From positions 6,758,001-6,822,000 of the forward strand of contig NC_079878.1 in NCBI RefSeq assembly GCF_029227915.1: DNA of 64,000 bases, read 5' to 3'. Shown here one piece after another: positions 50,575 to 60,633 of this stretch; positions within the stretch are counted from its first letter, which is position 1; each line of letters starts with the position of its first letter. The DNA is from Hydractinia symbiolongicarpus (taxonomy: Eukaryota; Cnidaria; Hydrozoa; Anthoathecata; Hydractiniidae). The notes under the pieces were generated by a model, which saw only the letters and a program-made list of their open reading frames with translations, did no database searches and was not told where the DNA came from. The position numbers and the translations under genes are program-made.

Positions 50575-50648
50575 TGGCCAGTGTGGGGCTCGAACCCACG
50601 ACATTCGCGTTATTAGCACAACGCTCTAGCCGACTGAGCTAACCGGCC
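50575..50648 (-). tRNA. trnI(aau): tRNA-Ile(AAT), unit 73, C28T
   Basis: C28T leaves a T28-G42 wobble in the anticodon stem. Shared with unit 76. Confidence 0.92.
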
Positions 50649-50830
50649 GTGAACGCGTGAACACGGACTCACTTCCTAAGTCAACTCTAAGCAAAATACT
50701 TTTATTTTTTTACTCAAAACGTTACCGTCATATTTCTCACGCTTTGATACGAGTCCAAGCAATGCAAATAGCCGCAACCCGCTCGAAAGAGGAGTCATGT
50801 TAGGCCAACTTTAAACGGACATTCCCTGAA

Positions 50831-50903
50831 AGCCCTCGGAGAGATTTGAACTCTCGACCCCTGGTTTACAAGACCAGTGCTCTAACCCCTGAGCTACGAA
50901 GGC
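50831..50903 (-). tRNA. trnT(ugu): tRNA-Thr(TGT), unit 74
   Basis: Gene consensus; the 5' flank has CGCC for CGCG, shared with unit 77. Confidence 0.95.
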
Positions 50904-51052
50904 ACGCCATCCTTGCCAAATACGAAAAGTCGGTGCATCAGGCAAAACAGGCCAGTTGCAACGTGTACTTGCCATAAAGTGATACCGTCAATGCCCTACT
51001 GGACCATGACTATTCTAATCCCCGACCTCAGCTTTCCCGTTAACATCCACGG

Positions 51053-51145
51053 GCTCCAGTGGCGTAGTCGGTTAGCGCGTCGTACTTTTAAGTCAGTATC
51101 GACAAAGACATGCGAAGATCGGGAGTTCGAGCCTCCCCTGGAGCA
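51053..51145 (+). tRNA. tRNA-Ile scaffold with anticodon TTT, unit 74
   Basis: A35 is T at 51088, so the anticodon at 51087-51089 reads TTT, a lysine anticodon, in an otherwise intact tRNA-Ile(TAT) body with its intron. The same change makes TTTT at 51086-51089, an internal Pol III stop inside exon 1. If transcription stops there no tRNA forms; if it is read through, the product could insert a wrong amino acid at AAA. The 5' flank also has CCCC for CACG near 51021, shared with unit 77. Confidence 0.85.
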
Positions 51146-51269
51146 AGGTTTCTTTTCATGCGCCGTCAACACACGCCACAGCACGGGCAGATCACCAGTA
51201 AAATCTAGCAACGTGGCAGTGCACCCAGGTTGTTTTGATCCCGTCAACGTGACGGCAAAGCCCGTAAAA

Positions 51270-51343
51270 TGGCCAGTGTGGGGCTCGAACCCACGACATT
51301 CGCGTTATTAGCACGACGCTCTAGCCGACTGAGCTAACCGGCC
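51270..51343 (-). tRNA. trnI(aau): tRNA-Ile(AAT), unit 74
   Basis: Consensus. Confidence 0.95.
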
Positions 51344-51525
51344 GTGAACGCGTGAACACGGACTCACTTCCTAAGTCAACTCTAAGCAAAATACTTTTAT
51401 TTTTTTACTCAAAACGTTACCGTCATATTTCTCACGCTTTGATACGAGTCCAAGCAATGCAAATAGCCGCAACCCGCTCGAAAGAGGAGTCATGTTAGGC
51501 CAACTTTAAACGGACATTCCCTGAA

Positions 51526-51598
51526 AGCCCTCGGAGAGATTTGAACTCTCGACCCCTGGTTTACAAGACCAGTGCTCTAACCCCTGAGCTACGAAGGC
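51526..51598 (-). tRNA. trnT(ugu): tRNA-Thr(TGT), unit 75
   Basis: Consensus. Confidence 0.95.
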
Positions 51599-51747
51599 AC
51601 GCGATCCTTGCCAAATACGAAAAGTCGGTGCATCAGGCAAAACAGGCCAGTTGCAACGTGTACTTGCCATAAAGTGATACCGTCAATGCCCTACTGGACC
51701 ATGACTATTCTAATCACGGACCTCAGCTTTCCCGTTAACATCCACGG

Positions 51748-51840
51748 GCTCCAGTGGCGTAGTCGGTTAGCGCGTCGTACTTATAAGTCAGTATCGACAA
51801 AGACATGCGAAGATCGGGAGTTCGAGCCTCCCCTGGAGCA
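51748..51840 (+). tRNA. trnI(uau): tRNA-Ile(TAT), intron, unit 75
   Basis: Consensus. Confidence 0.95.
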
Positions 51841-51964
51841 AGGTTTCTTTTCATGCGCCGTCAACACACGCCACAGCACGGGCAGATCACCAGTAAAATC
51901 TAGCAACGTGGCAGTGCACCCAGGTTGTTTTGATCCCGTCAACGTGACGGCAAAGCCCGTAAAA

Positions 51965-52038
51965 TGGCCAGTGTGGGGCTCGAACCCACGACATTCGCGT
52001 TATTAGCACGACGCTCTAGCCGACTGAGCTAACCGGCC
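51965..52038 (-). tRNA. trnI(aau): tRNA-Ile(AAT), unit 75
   Basis: Consensus. Confidence 0.95.
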
Positions 52039-52220
52039 GTGAACGCGTGAACACGGACTCACTTCCTAAGTCAACTCTAAGCAAAATACTTTTATTTTTT
52101 TACTCAAAACGTTACCGTCATATTTCTCACGCTTTGATACGAGTCCAAGCAATGCAAATAGCCGCAACCCGCTCGAAAGAGGAGTCATGTTAGGCCAACT
52201 TTAAACGGACATTCCCTGAA

Positions 52221-52293
52221 AGCCCTCGGAGAGATTTGAACTCTCGACCCCTGGTTTACAAGACCAGTGCTCTAACCCCTGAGCTACGAAGGC
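52221..52293 (-). tRNA. trnT(ugu): tRNA-Thr(TGT), unit 76
   Basis: Consensus. Confidence 0.95.
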
Positions 52294-52442
52294 ACGCGAT
52301 CCATGCCAAATACGAAAAGTCGGTGCATCAGGCAAAACAGGCCAGTTGCAACGTGTACTTGCCATAAAGTGATACCGTCAATGCCCTACTGGACCATGAC
52401 TATTCTAATCACGGACCTCAGCTTTCCCGTTAACATCCACGG

Positions 52443-52535
52443 GCTCCAGTGGCGTAGTCGGTTAGCGCGTCGTACTTATAAGTCAGTATCGACAAAGACA
52501 TGCGAAGATCGGGAGTTCGAGCCTCCCCTGGAGCA
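52443..52535 (+). tRNA. trnI(uau): tRNA-Ile(TAT), intron, unit 76
   Basis: Consensus. Confidence 0.95.
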
Positions 52536-52659
52536 AGGTTTCTTTTCATGCGCCGTCAACACACGCCACAGCACGGGCAGATCACCAGTAAAATCTAGCA
52601 ACGTGGCAGTGCACCCAGGTTGTTTTGATCCCGTCAACGTGACGGCAAAGCCCGTAAAA

Positions 52660-52733
52660 TGGCCAGTGTGGGGCTCGAACCCACGACATTCGCGTTATTA
52701 GCACAACGCTCTAGCCGACTGAGCTAACCGGCC
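52660..52733 (-). tRNA. trnI(aau): tRNA-Ile(AAT), unit 76, C28T
   Basis: C28T as in unit 73. Confidence 0.92.
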
Positions 52734-52915
52734 GTGAACGCGTGAACACGGACTCACTTCCTAAGTCAACTCTAAGCAAAATACTTTTATTTTTTTACTC
52801 AAAACGTTACCGTCATATTTCTCACGCTTTGATACGAGTCCAAGCAATGCAAATAGCCGCAACCCGCTCGAAAGAGGAGTCATGTTAGGCCAACTTTAAA
52901 CGGACATTCCCTGAA

Positions 52916-52988
52916 AGCCCTCGGAGAGATTTGAACTCTCGACCCCTGGTTTACAAGACCAGTGCTCTAACCCCTGAGCTACGAAGGC
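52916..52988 (-). tRNA. trnT(ugu): tRNA-Thr(TGT), unit 77
   Basis: Gene consensus; 5' flank CGCC as in unit 74. Confidence 0.95.
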
Positions 52989-53137
52989 ACGCCATCCTTG
53001 CCAAATACGAAAAGTCGGTGCATCAGGCAAAACAGGCCAGTTGCAACGTGTACTTGCCATAAAGTGATACCGTCAATGCCCTACTGGACCATGACTATTC
53101 TAATCCCCGACCTCAGCTTTCCCGTTAACATCCACGG

Positions 53138-53230
53138 GCTCCAGTGGCGTAGTCGGTTAGCGCGTCGTACTTTTAAGTCAGTATCGACAAAGACATGCGA
53201 AGATCGGGAGTTCGAGCCTCCCCTGGAGCA
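53138..53230 (+). tRNA. tRNA-Ile scaffold with anticodon TTT, unit 77
   Basis: Same A35T change as unit 74: anticodon TTT at 53172-53174 and internal TTTT at 53171-53174. Confidence 0.85.
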
Positions 53231-53354
53231 AGGTTTCTTTTCATGCGCCGTCAACACACGCCACAGCACGGGCAGATCACCAGTAAAATCTAGCAACGTG
53301 GCAGTGCACCCAGGTTGTTTTGATCCCGTCAACGTGACGGCAAAGCCCGTAAAA

Positions 53355-53428
53355 TGGCCAGTGTGGGGCTCGAACCCACGACATTCGCGTTATTAGCACG
53401 ACGCTCTAGCCGACTGAGCTAACCGGCC
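53355..53428 (-). tRNA. trnI(aau): tRNA-Ile(AAT), unit 77
   Basis: Consensus. Confidence 0.95.
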
Positions 53429-53610
53429 GTGAACGCGTGAACACGGACTCACTTCCTAAGTCAACTCTAAGCAAAATACTTTTATTTTTTTACTCAAAAC
53501 GTTACCGTCATATTTCTCACGCTTTGATACGAGTCCAAGCAATGCAAATAGCCGCAACCCACTCGAAAGAGGAGTCATGTTAGGCCAACTTTAAACGGAC
53601 ATTCCCTGAA

Positions 53611-53683
53611 AGCCCTCGGAGAGATTTGAACTCTCGACCCCTGGTTTACAAGACCAGTGATCTAACCCCTGAGCTACGAAGGC
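53611..53683 (-). tRNA. trnT(ugu): tRNA-Thr(TGT), unit 78, G24T
   Basis: G24T as in unit 65. Confidence 0.87.
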
Positions 53684-53832
53684 ACGCGATCCTTGCCAAA
53701 TACGAAAAGTCGGTGCATCAGGCAAAACAGGCCAGTTGCAACGTGTACTTGCCATAAAGTGATACCGTCAATGCCCTACTGGACCATGACTATTCTAATC
53801 ACGGACCTCAGCTTTCCCGTTAACATCCACGG

Positions 53833-53925
53833 GCTCCAGTGGCGTAGTCGGTTAGCGCGTCGTACTTATAAGTCAGTATCGACAAAGACATGCGAAGATC
53901 GGGAGTTCGAGCCTCCCCTGGAGCA
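53833..53925 (+). tRNA. trnI(uau): tRNA-Ile(TAT), intron, unit 78
   Basis: Consensus. Confidence 0.95.
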
Positions 53926-54049
53926 AGGTTTCTTTTCATGCGCCGTCAACACACGCCACAGCACGGGCAGATCACCAGTAAAATCTAGCAACGTGGCAGT
54001 GCACCCAGGTTGTTTTGATCCCGTCAACGTGACGGCAAAGCCCGTAAAA

Positions 54050-54123
54050 TGGCCAGTGTGGGGCTCGAACCCACGACATTCGCGTTATTAGCACGACGCT
54101 CTAGCCGACTGAGCTAACCGGCC
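54050..54123 (-). tRNA. trnI(aau): tRNA-Ile(AAT), unit 78
   Basis: Consensus. Confidence 0.95.
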
Positions 54124-54305
54124 GTGAACGCGTGAACACGGACTCACTTCCTAAGTCAACTCTAAGCAAAATACTTTTATTTTTTTACTCAAAACGTTAC
54201 CGTCATATTTCTCACGCTTTGATACGAGTCCAAGCAATGCAAATAGCCGCAACCCGCTCGAAAGAGGAGTCATGTTAGGCCAATTTTAAACGGACATTCC
54301 CTGAA

Positions 54306-54378
54306 AGCCCTCGGAGAGATTTGAACTCTCGACCCCTGGTTTACAAGACCAGTGCTCTAACCCCTGAGCTACGAAGGC
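54306..54378 (-). tRNA. trnT(ugu): tRNA-Thr(TGT), unit 79
   Basis: Consensus. Confidence 0.95.
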
Positions 54379-54527
54379 ACGCGATCCTTGCCAAATACGA
54401 AAAGTCGGTGCATCAGGCAAAACAGGCCAGTTGCAACGTGTACTTGCCATAAAGTGATACCGTCAATGCCCTACTGGACCATGACTATTCTAATCACGGA
54501 CCTCAGCTTTCCCGTTAACATCCACGG

Positions 54528-54620
54528 GCTCCAGTGGCGTAGTCGGTTAGCGCGTCGTACTTATAAGTCAGTATCGACAAAGACATGCGAAGATCGGGAG
54601 TTCGAGCCTCCCCTGGAGCA
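54528..54620 (+). tRNA. trnI(uau): tRNA-Ile(TAT), intron, unit 79
   Basis: Consensus. Confidence 0.95.
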
Positions 54621-54744
54621 AGGTTTCTTTTCATGCGCCGTCAACACACGCCACAGCACGGGCAGATCACCAGTAAAATCTAGCAACGTGGCAGTGCACC
54701 CAGGTTGTTTTGATCCCGTCAACGTGACGGCAAAGCCCGTAAAA

Positions 54745-54818
54745 TGGCCAGTGTGGGGCTCGAACCCACGACATTCGCGTTATTAGCACGACGCTCTAGC
54801 CGACTGAGCTAACCGGCC
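54745..54818 (-). tRNA. trnI(aau): tRNA-Ile(AAT), unit 79
   Basis: Consensus. Confidence 0.95.
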
Positions 54819-55000
54819 GTGAACGCGTGAACACGGACTCACTTCCTAAGTCAACTCTAAGCAAAATACTTTTATTTTTTTACTCAAAACGTTACCGTCA
54901 TATTTCTCACGCTTTGATACGAGTCCAAGCAATGCAAATAGCCGCAACCCGCTCGAAAGAGGAGTCATGTTAGGCCAACTTTAAACGGACATTCCCTGAA

Positions 55001-55073
55001 AGCCCTCGGAGAGATTTGAACTCTCGACTCCTGGTTTACAAGACCAGTGCTCTAACCCCTGAGCTACGAAGGC
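55001..55073 (-). tRNA. trnT(ugu): tRNA-Thr(TGT), unit 80, G45A
   Basis: G45A in the variable loop; the base just upstream of the gene is also changed. Confidence 0.92.
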
Positions 55074-55222
55074 TCGCGATCCTTGCCAAATACGAAAAGT
55101 CGGTGCATCAGGCAAAACAGGCCAGTTGCAACGTGTACTTGCCATAAAGTGATACCGTCAATGCCCTACTGGACCATGACTATTCTAATCACGGACCTCA
55201 GCTTTCCCGTTAACATCCACGG

Positions 55223-55315
55223 GCTCCAGTGGCGTAGTCGGTTAGCGCGTCGTACTTATAAGTCAGCATCGACAAAGACATGCGAAGATCGGGAGTTCGA
55301 GCCTCCCCTGGAGCA
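55223..55315 (+). tRNA. trnI(uau): tRNA-Ile(TAT), intron variant, unit 80
   Basis: Exons consensus. One T to C in the intron turns GTA into GCA, weakening its pairing with the anticodon. Confidence 0.93.
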
Positions 55316-55439
55316 AGGTTTCTTTTCATGCGCCGTCAACACACGCCACAGCACGGGCAGATCACCAGTAAAATCTAGCAACGTGGCAGTGCACCCAGGT
55401 TGTTTTGATCCCGTCAACGTGACGGCAAAGCCCGTAAAA

Positions 55440-55513
55440 TGGCCAGTGTGGGGCTCGAACCCACGACATTCGCGTTATTAGCACGACGCTCTAGCCGACT
55501 GAGCTAACCGGCC
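55440..55513 (-). tRNA. trnI(aau): tRNA-Ile(AAT), unit 80
   Basis: Consensus. Confidence 0.95.
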
Positions 55514-55695
55514 GTGAACGCGTGAACACGGACTCACTTCCTAAGTCAACTCTAAGCAAAATACTTTTATTTTTTTACTCAAAACGTTACCGTCATACTT
55601 CTCACGCTTTGATACGAGTCCAAGCAATGCAAATAGCCGCAACCCGCTCGAAAGAGGAGTCATGTTAGGCCAACTTTAAACGGACATTCCCTGAA

Positions 55696-55768
55696 AGCCC
55701 TCGGAGAGATTTGAACTCTCGACCCCTGGTTTACAAGACCAGTGCTCTAACCCCTGAGCTACGAAGGC
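55696..55768 (-). tRNA. trnT(ugu): tRNA-Thr(TGT), unit 81
   Basis: Consensus. Confidence 0.95.
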
Positions 55769-55917
55769 ACGCGATCCTTGCCAAATACGAAAAGTCGGTG
55801 CATCAGGCAAAACATGCCAGTTGCAACGTGTACTTGCCATAAAGTGATACCGTCAATGCCCTACTGGACCATGACTATTCTAATCACGGACATCAGCTTT
55901 CCCGTTAACATCCACGG

Positions 55918-56010
55918 GCTCCAGTGGCGTAGTCGGTTAGCGCGTCGTACTTATAAGTCAGTATCGACAAAGACATGCGAAGATCGGGAGTTCGAGCCTC
56001 CCCTGGAGCA
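55918..56010 (+). tRNA. trnI(uau): tRNA-Ile(TAT), intron, unit 81
   Basis: Gene consensus; the divergent spacer carries two private changes. Confidence 0.95.
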
Positions 56011-56134
56011 AGGTTTCTTTTCATGCGCCGTCAACACACGCCACAGCACGGGCAGATCACCAGTAAAATCTAGCAACGTGGCAGTGCACCCAGGTTGTTT
56101 TGATCCCGTCAACGTGACGGCAAAGCCCGTAAAA

Positions 56135-56208
56135 TGGCCAGTGTGGGGCTCGAACCCACGACATTCGCGTTATTAGCACGACGCTCTAGCCGACTGAGCT
56201 AACCGGCC
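56135..56208 (-). tRNA. trnI(aau): tRNA-Ile(AAT), unit 81
   Basis: Consensus. Confidence 0.95.
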
Positions 56209-56390
56209 GTGAACGCGTGAACACGGACTCACTTCCTAAGTCAACTCTAAGCAAAATACTTTTATTTTTTTACTCAAAACGTTACCGTCATATTTCTCAC
56301 GCTTTGATACGAGTCCAAGCAATGCAAATAGCCGCAACCCGCTCGAAAGAGGAGTCATGTTAGGCCAACTTTAAACGGACATTCCCTGAA

Positions 56391-56463
56391 AGCCCTCGGA
56401 GAGATTTGAACTCTCGACCCCTGGTTTACAAGACCAGTGCTCTAACCCCTGAGCTACGAAGGC
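56391..56463 (-). tRNA. trnT(ugu): tRNA-Thr(TGT), unit 82
   Basis: Consensus. Confidence 0.95.
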
Positions 56464-56612
56464 ACGCGATCCTTGCCAAATACGAAAAGTCGGTGCATCA
56501 GGCAAAACAGGCCAGTTGCAACGTGTACTTGCCATAAAGTGATACCGTCAATGCCCTACTGGACCATGACTATTCTAATCACGGACCTCAGCTTTCCCGT
56601 TAACATCCACGG

Positions 56613-56705
56613 GCTCCAGTGGCGTAGTCGGTTAGCGCGTCGTACTTATAAGTCAGTATCGACAAAGACATGCGAAGATCGGGAGTTCGAGCCTCCCCTG
56701 GACCA
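56613..56705 (+). tRNA. trnI(uau): tRNA-Ile(TAT), intron, unit 82, G71C
   Basis: G71C gives a C2-C71 mismatch in the acceptor. Confidence 0.86.
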
Positions 56706-56829
56706 AGGTTTCTTTTCATGCGCCGTCAACACACGTCACAGCACGGGCAGATCACCAGTAAAATCTAGCAACGTGGCAGTGCACCCAGGTTGTTTTGATC
56801 CCGTCAACGTGACGGCAAAGCCCGTAAAA

Positions 56830-56903
56830 TGGCCAGTGTGGGGCTCGAACCCACGACATTCGCGTTATTAGCACGACGCTCTAGCCGACTGAGCTAACCG
56901 GCC
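56830..56903 (-). tRNA. trnI(aau): tRNA-Ile(AAT), unit 82
   Basis: Consensus. Confidence 0.95.
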
Positions 56904-57085
56904 GTGAACGCGTGAACACGGACTCACTTCCTAAGTCAACTCTAAGCAAAATACTTTTATTTTTTTACTCAAAACGTTACCGTCATATTTCTCACGCTTT
57001 GATACGAGTCCAAGCAATGCAAATAGCCGCAACCCGCTCGAAAGAGGAGTCATGTTAGGCCAACTTTAAACGGACATTCCCTGAA

Positions 57086-57158
57086 ATCCCTCGGAGAGAT
57101 TTGAATTCTCGACCCCTGGTTTACAAGACAAGTGCTCTAACCCCTGAGCTACGAAGGC
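57086..57158 (-). tRNA. trnT(ugu): tRNA-Thr(TGT), unit 83, three stem mismatches
   Basis: C72A breaks the first acceptor pair, G53A the pair closing the T-loop and a B-box base, and G29T the middle of the anticodon stem. Probably a decayed copy. Confidence 0.68.
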
Positions 57159-57307
57159 ACGCGATCCTTGCCAAATACGAAAAGTCGGTGCATCAGGCAA
57201 AACAGGCCAGTTGCAACGTGTACTTGCCATAAAGTGATACCGTCAATGCCCTACTGGACCATGACTATTCTAATCACGGACCTCAGCTTTCCCGTTAACA
57301 TCCACGG

Positions 57308-57400
57308 GCTCCAGTGGCGTAGTCGGTTAGCGCGTCGTACTTATAAGTCAGTATCGACAAAAACATGCGAAGATCGGGAGTTCGAGCCTCCCCTGGAGCA
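57308..57400 (+). tRNA. trnI(uau): tRNA-Ile(TAT), intron -3 changed, unit 83
   Basis: Exons are consensus, but the third base from the intron's 3' end is A instead of G, so it cannot form the anticodon-intron pair with C32. Splicing of this copy is predicted to be poor. Confidence 0.88.
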
Positions 57401-57524
57401 AGGTTTCTTTTCATGCGCCGTCAACACACGCCACAGCACGGGCAGATCACCAGTAAAATCTAGCAACGTGGCAGTGCACCCAGGTTGTTTTGATCCCGTC
57501 AACGTGACGGCAAAGCCCGTAAAA

Positions 57525-57598
57525 TGGCCAGTGTGGGGCTCGAACCCACGACATTCGCGTTATTAGCACGACGCTCTAGCCGACTGAGCTAACCGGCC
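57525..57598 (-). tRNA. trnI(aau): tRNA-Ile(AAT), unit 83
   Basis: Consensus. Confidence 0.95.
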
Positions 57599-57780
57599 GT
57601 GAACGCGTGAACACGGACTCACTTCCTAAGTCAACTCTAAGCAAAATACTTTTATTTTTTTACTCAAAACGTTACCGTCATATTTCTCACGCTTTGATAC
57701 GAGTCCAAGCAATGCAAATAGCCGCAACCCGCTCGAAAGAGGAGTCATGTTAGGCCAACTTTAAACGGACATTCCCTGAA

Positions 57781-57853
57781 AGCCCTCGGAGAGATTTGAA
57801 CTCTCGACCCCTGGTTTACAAGACCAGTGCTCTAACCCCTGAGCTACGAAGGC
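57781..57853 (-). tRNA. trnT(ugu): tRNA-Thr(TGT), unit 84
   Basis: Consensus. Confidence 0.95.
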
Positions 57854-58002
57854 ACGCGATCCTTGCCAAATACGAAAAGTCGGTGCATCAGGCAAAACAG
57901 GCCAGTTGCAACGTGTACTTGCCATAAAGTGATACCGTCAATGCCCTACTGGACCATGACTATTCTAATCACGGACCTCAGCTTTCCCGTTAACATCCAC
58001 GG

Positions 58003-58095
58003 GCTCCAGTGGCGTAGTCGGTTAGCGCGTCGTACTTATAAGTCAGTATCGACAAAGACATGCGAAGATCGGGAGTTCGAGCCTCCCCTGGAGCA
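58003..58095 (+). tRNA. trnI(uau): tRNA-Ile(TAT), intron, unit 84
   Basis: Consensus. Confidence 0.95.
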
Positions 58096-58219
58096 AGGTT
58101 TCTTTTCATGCGCCGTCAACACACGCCACAGCACGGGCAGATCACCAGTAAAATCTAGCAACGTGGCAGTGCACCCAGGTTGTTTTGATCCCGTCAACGT
58201 GACGGCAAAGCCCGTAAAA

Positions 58220-58293
58220 TGGCCAGTGTGGGGCTCGAACCCACGACATTCGCGTTATTAGCATGACGCTCTAGCCGACTGAGCTAACCGGCC
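58220..58293 (-). tRNA. trnI(aau): tRNA-Ile(AAT), unit 84, G29A
   Basis: G29A gives an A29-C41 mismatch in the anticodon stem. Confidence 0.88.
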
Positions 58294-58475
58294 GTGAACG
58301 CGTGAACACGGACTCACTTCCTAAGTCAACTCTAAGCAAAATACTTTTATTTTTTTACTCAAAACGTTACCGTCATATTTCTCACGCTTTGATACGAGTC
58401 CAAGCAATGCAAATAGCCGCAACCCGCTCGAAAGAGGAGTCATGTTAGGCCAACTTTAAACGGACATTCCCTGAA

Positions 58476-58548
58476 AGCCCTCGGAGAGATTTGAACTCTC
58501 GACCCCTGGTTTACAAGACCAGTGCTCTAACCCCTGAGCTACGAAGGC
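58476..58548 (-). tRNA. trnT(ugu): tRNA-Thr(TGT), unit 85
   Basis: Consensus. Confidence 0.95.
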
Positions 58549-58697
58549 ACGCGATCCTTGCCAAATACGAAAAGTCGGTGCATCAGGCAAAACAGGCCAG
58601 TTGCAACGTGTACTTGCCATAAAGTGATACCGTCAATGCCCTACTGGACCATGACTATTCTAATCACGGACCTCAGCTTTCCCGTTAACATCCACGG

Positions 58698-58790
58698 GCT
58701 CCAGTGGCGTAGTCGGTTAGCGCGTCGTACTTATAAGTCAGTATCGACAAAGACATGCGAAGATCGGGAGTTCGAGCCTCCCCTGGAGCA
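58698..58790 (+). tRNA. trnI(uau): tRNA-Ile(TAT), intron, unit 85
   Basis: Consensus. Confidence 0.95.
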
Positions 58791-58914
58791 AGGTTTCTTT
58801 TCATGCGCCGTCAACACACGCCACAGCACGGGCAGATCACCAGTAAAATCTAGCAACGTGGCAGTGCACCCAGGTTGTTTTGATCCCGTCAACGTGACGG
58901 CAAAGCCCGTAAAA

Positions 58915-58988
58915 TGGCAAGTGTGGGGCTCGAACCCACGACATTCGCGTTATTAGCACGACGCTCTAGCCGACTGAGCTAACCGGCC
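58915..58988 (-). tRNA. trnI(aau): tRNA-Ile(AAT), unit 85, G69T
   Basis: G69T gives a C4-T69 mismatch in the acceptor. Confidence 0.88.
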
Positions 58989-59170
58989 GTGAACGCGTGA
59001 ACACGGACTCACTTCCTAAGTCAACTCTAAGCAAAATACTTTTATTTTTTTACTCAAAACGTTACCGTCATATTTCTCACGCTTTGATACGAGTCCAAGC
59101 AATGCAAATAGCCGCAACCCGCTCGAAAGAGGAGTCATGTTAGGCCAACTTTAAACGGACATTCCCTGAA

Positions 59171-59243
59171 AGCCCTCGGAGAGATTTGAACTCTCGACCC
59201 CTGGTTTACAAGACCAGTGCTCTAACCCCTGAGCTACGAAGGC
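59171..59243 (-). tRNA. trnT(ugu): tRNA-Thr(TGT), unit 86
   Basis: Consensus. Confidence 0.95.
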
Positions 59244-59392
59244 ACGCGATCCTTGCCAAATACGAAAAGTCGGTGCATCAGGCAAAACAGGCCAGTTGCA
59301 ACGTGTACTTGCCATAAAGTGATACCGTCAATGCCCTACTGGACCATGACTATTCTAATCACGGACCTCAGCTTTCCCGTTAACATCCACGG

Positions 59393-59485
59393 GCTCCAGT
59401 GGCGTAGTCGGTTAGCGCGTCGTACTTATAAGTCAGTATCGACAAAGACATGCGAAGATCGGGAGTTCGAGCCTCCCCTGGAGCA
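59393..59485 (+). tRNA. trnI(uau): tRNA-Ile(TAT), intron, unit 86
   Basis: Consensus. Confidence 0.95.
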
Positions 59486-59609
59486 AGGTTTCTTTTCATG
59501 CGCCGTCAACACACGCCACAGCACGGGCAGATCACCAGTAAAATCTAGCAACGTGGCAGTGCACCCAGGTTGTTTTGATCCCGTCAACGTGACGGCAAAG
59601 CCCGTAAAA

Positions 59610-59683
59610 TGGCCAGTGTGGGGCTCGAACCCACGACATTCGCGTTATTAGCACGACGCTCTAGCCGACTGAGCTAACCGGCC
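59610..59683 (-). tRNA. trnI(aau): tRNA-Ile(AAT), unit 86
   Basis: Consensus. Confidence 0.95.
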
Positions 59684-59865
59684 GTGAACGCGTGAACACG
59701 GACTCACTTCCTAAGTCAACTCTAAGCAAAATACTTTTATTTTTTTACTCAAAACGTTACCGTCATATTTCTCACGCTTTGATACGAGTCCAAGCAATGC
59801 AAATAGCCGCAACCCGCTCGAAAGAGGAGTCATGTTAGGCCAACTTTAAACGGACATTCCCTGAA

Positions 59866-59938
59866 AGCCCTCGGAGAGATTTGAACTCTCGACCCCTGGT
59901 TTACAAGACCAGTGCTCTAACCCCTGAGCTACGAAGGC
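59866..59938 (-). tRNA. trnT(ugu): tRNA-Thr(TGT), unit 87
   Basis: Consensus. Confidence 0.95.
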
Positions 59939-60087
59939 ACGCAATCCTTGCCAAATACGAAAAGTCGGTGCATCAGGCAAAACAGGCCAGTTGCAACGTG
60001 TACTTGCCATAAAGTGATACCGTCAATGCCCTACTGGACCATGACTATTCTAATCACGGACCTCAGCTTTCCCGTTAACATCCACGG

Positions 60088-60180
60088 GCTCCAGTGGCGT
60101 AGTCGGTTAGCGCGTCGTACTTATAAGTCAGTATCGACAAAGACATGCGAAGATCGGGAGTTCGAGCCTCCCCTGGAGCA
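60088..60180 (+). tRNA. trnI(uau): tRNA-Ile(TAT), intron, unit 87
   Basis: Gene consensus; one G to A in the trailer, T4 terminator intact. Confidence 0.95.
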
Positions 60181-60304
60181 AGATTTCTTTTCATGCGCCG
60201 TCAACACACGCCACAGCACGGGCAGATCACCAGTAAAATCTAGCAACGTGGCAGTGCACCCAGGTTGTTTTGATCCCGTCAACGTGACGGCAAAGCCCGT
60301 AAAT

Positions 60305-60378
60305 TGGCCAGTGTGGGGCTCGAACCCACGACATTCGCGTTATTAGCACGACGCTCTAGCCGACTGAGCTAACCGGCC
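60305..60378 (-). tRNA. trnI(aau): tRNA-Ile(AAT), unit 87, terminator lost
   Basis: Gene consensus; A to T at 60304 reduces the terminator to TTT, as in unit 34. Confidence 0.93.
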
Positions 60379-60560
60379 GTGAACGCGTGAACACGGACTC
60401 ACTTCCTAAGTCAACTCTAAGCAAAATACTTTTATTTTTTTACTCAAAACGTTACCGTCATATTTCTCACGCTTTGATACGAGTCCAAGCAATGCAAATA
60501 GCCGCAACCCGCTCGAAAGAGGAGTCATGTTAGGCCAACTTTAAACGGACATTCCCTGAA

Positions 60561-60633
60561 AGCCCTCGGAGAGATTTGAACTCTCGACCCCTGGTTTACA
60601 AGACCAGTGCTCTAACCCCTGAGCTACGAAGGC
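60561..60633 (-). tRNA. trnT(ugu): tRNA-Thr(TGT), unit 88
   Basis: Consensus. Confidence 0.95.

Noticed and set aside
50996-51247. 83-codon minus-strand frames here and at 53081-53332
   Set aside because: They exist only because the A35T change in units 74 and 77 removes a stop; they lie over tRNA-Ile and are not genes.
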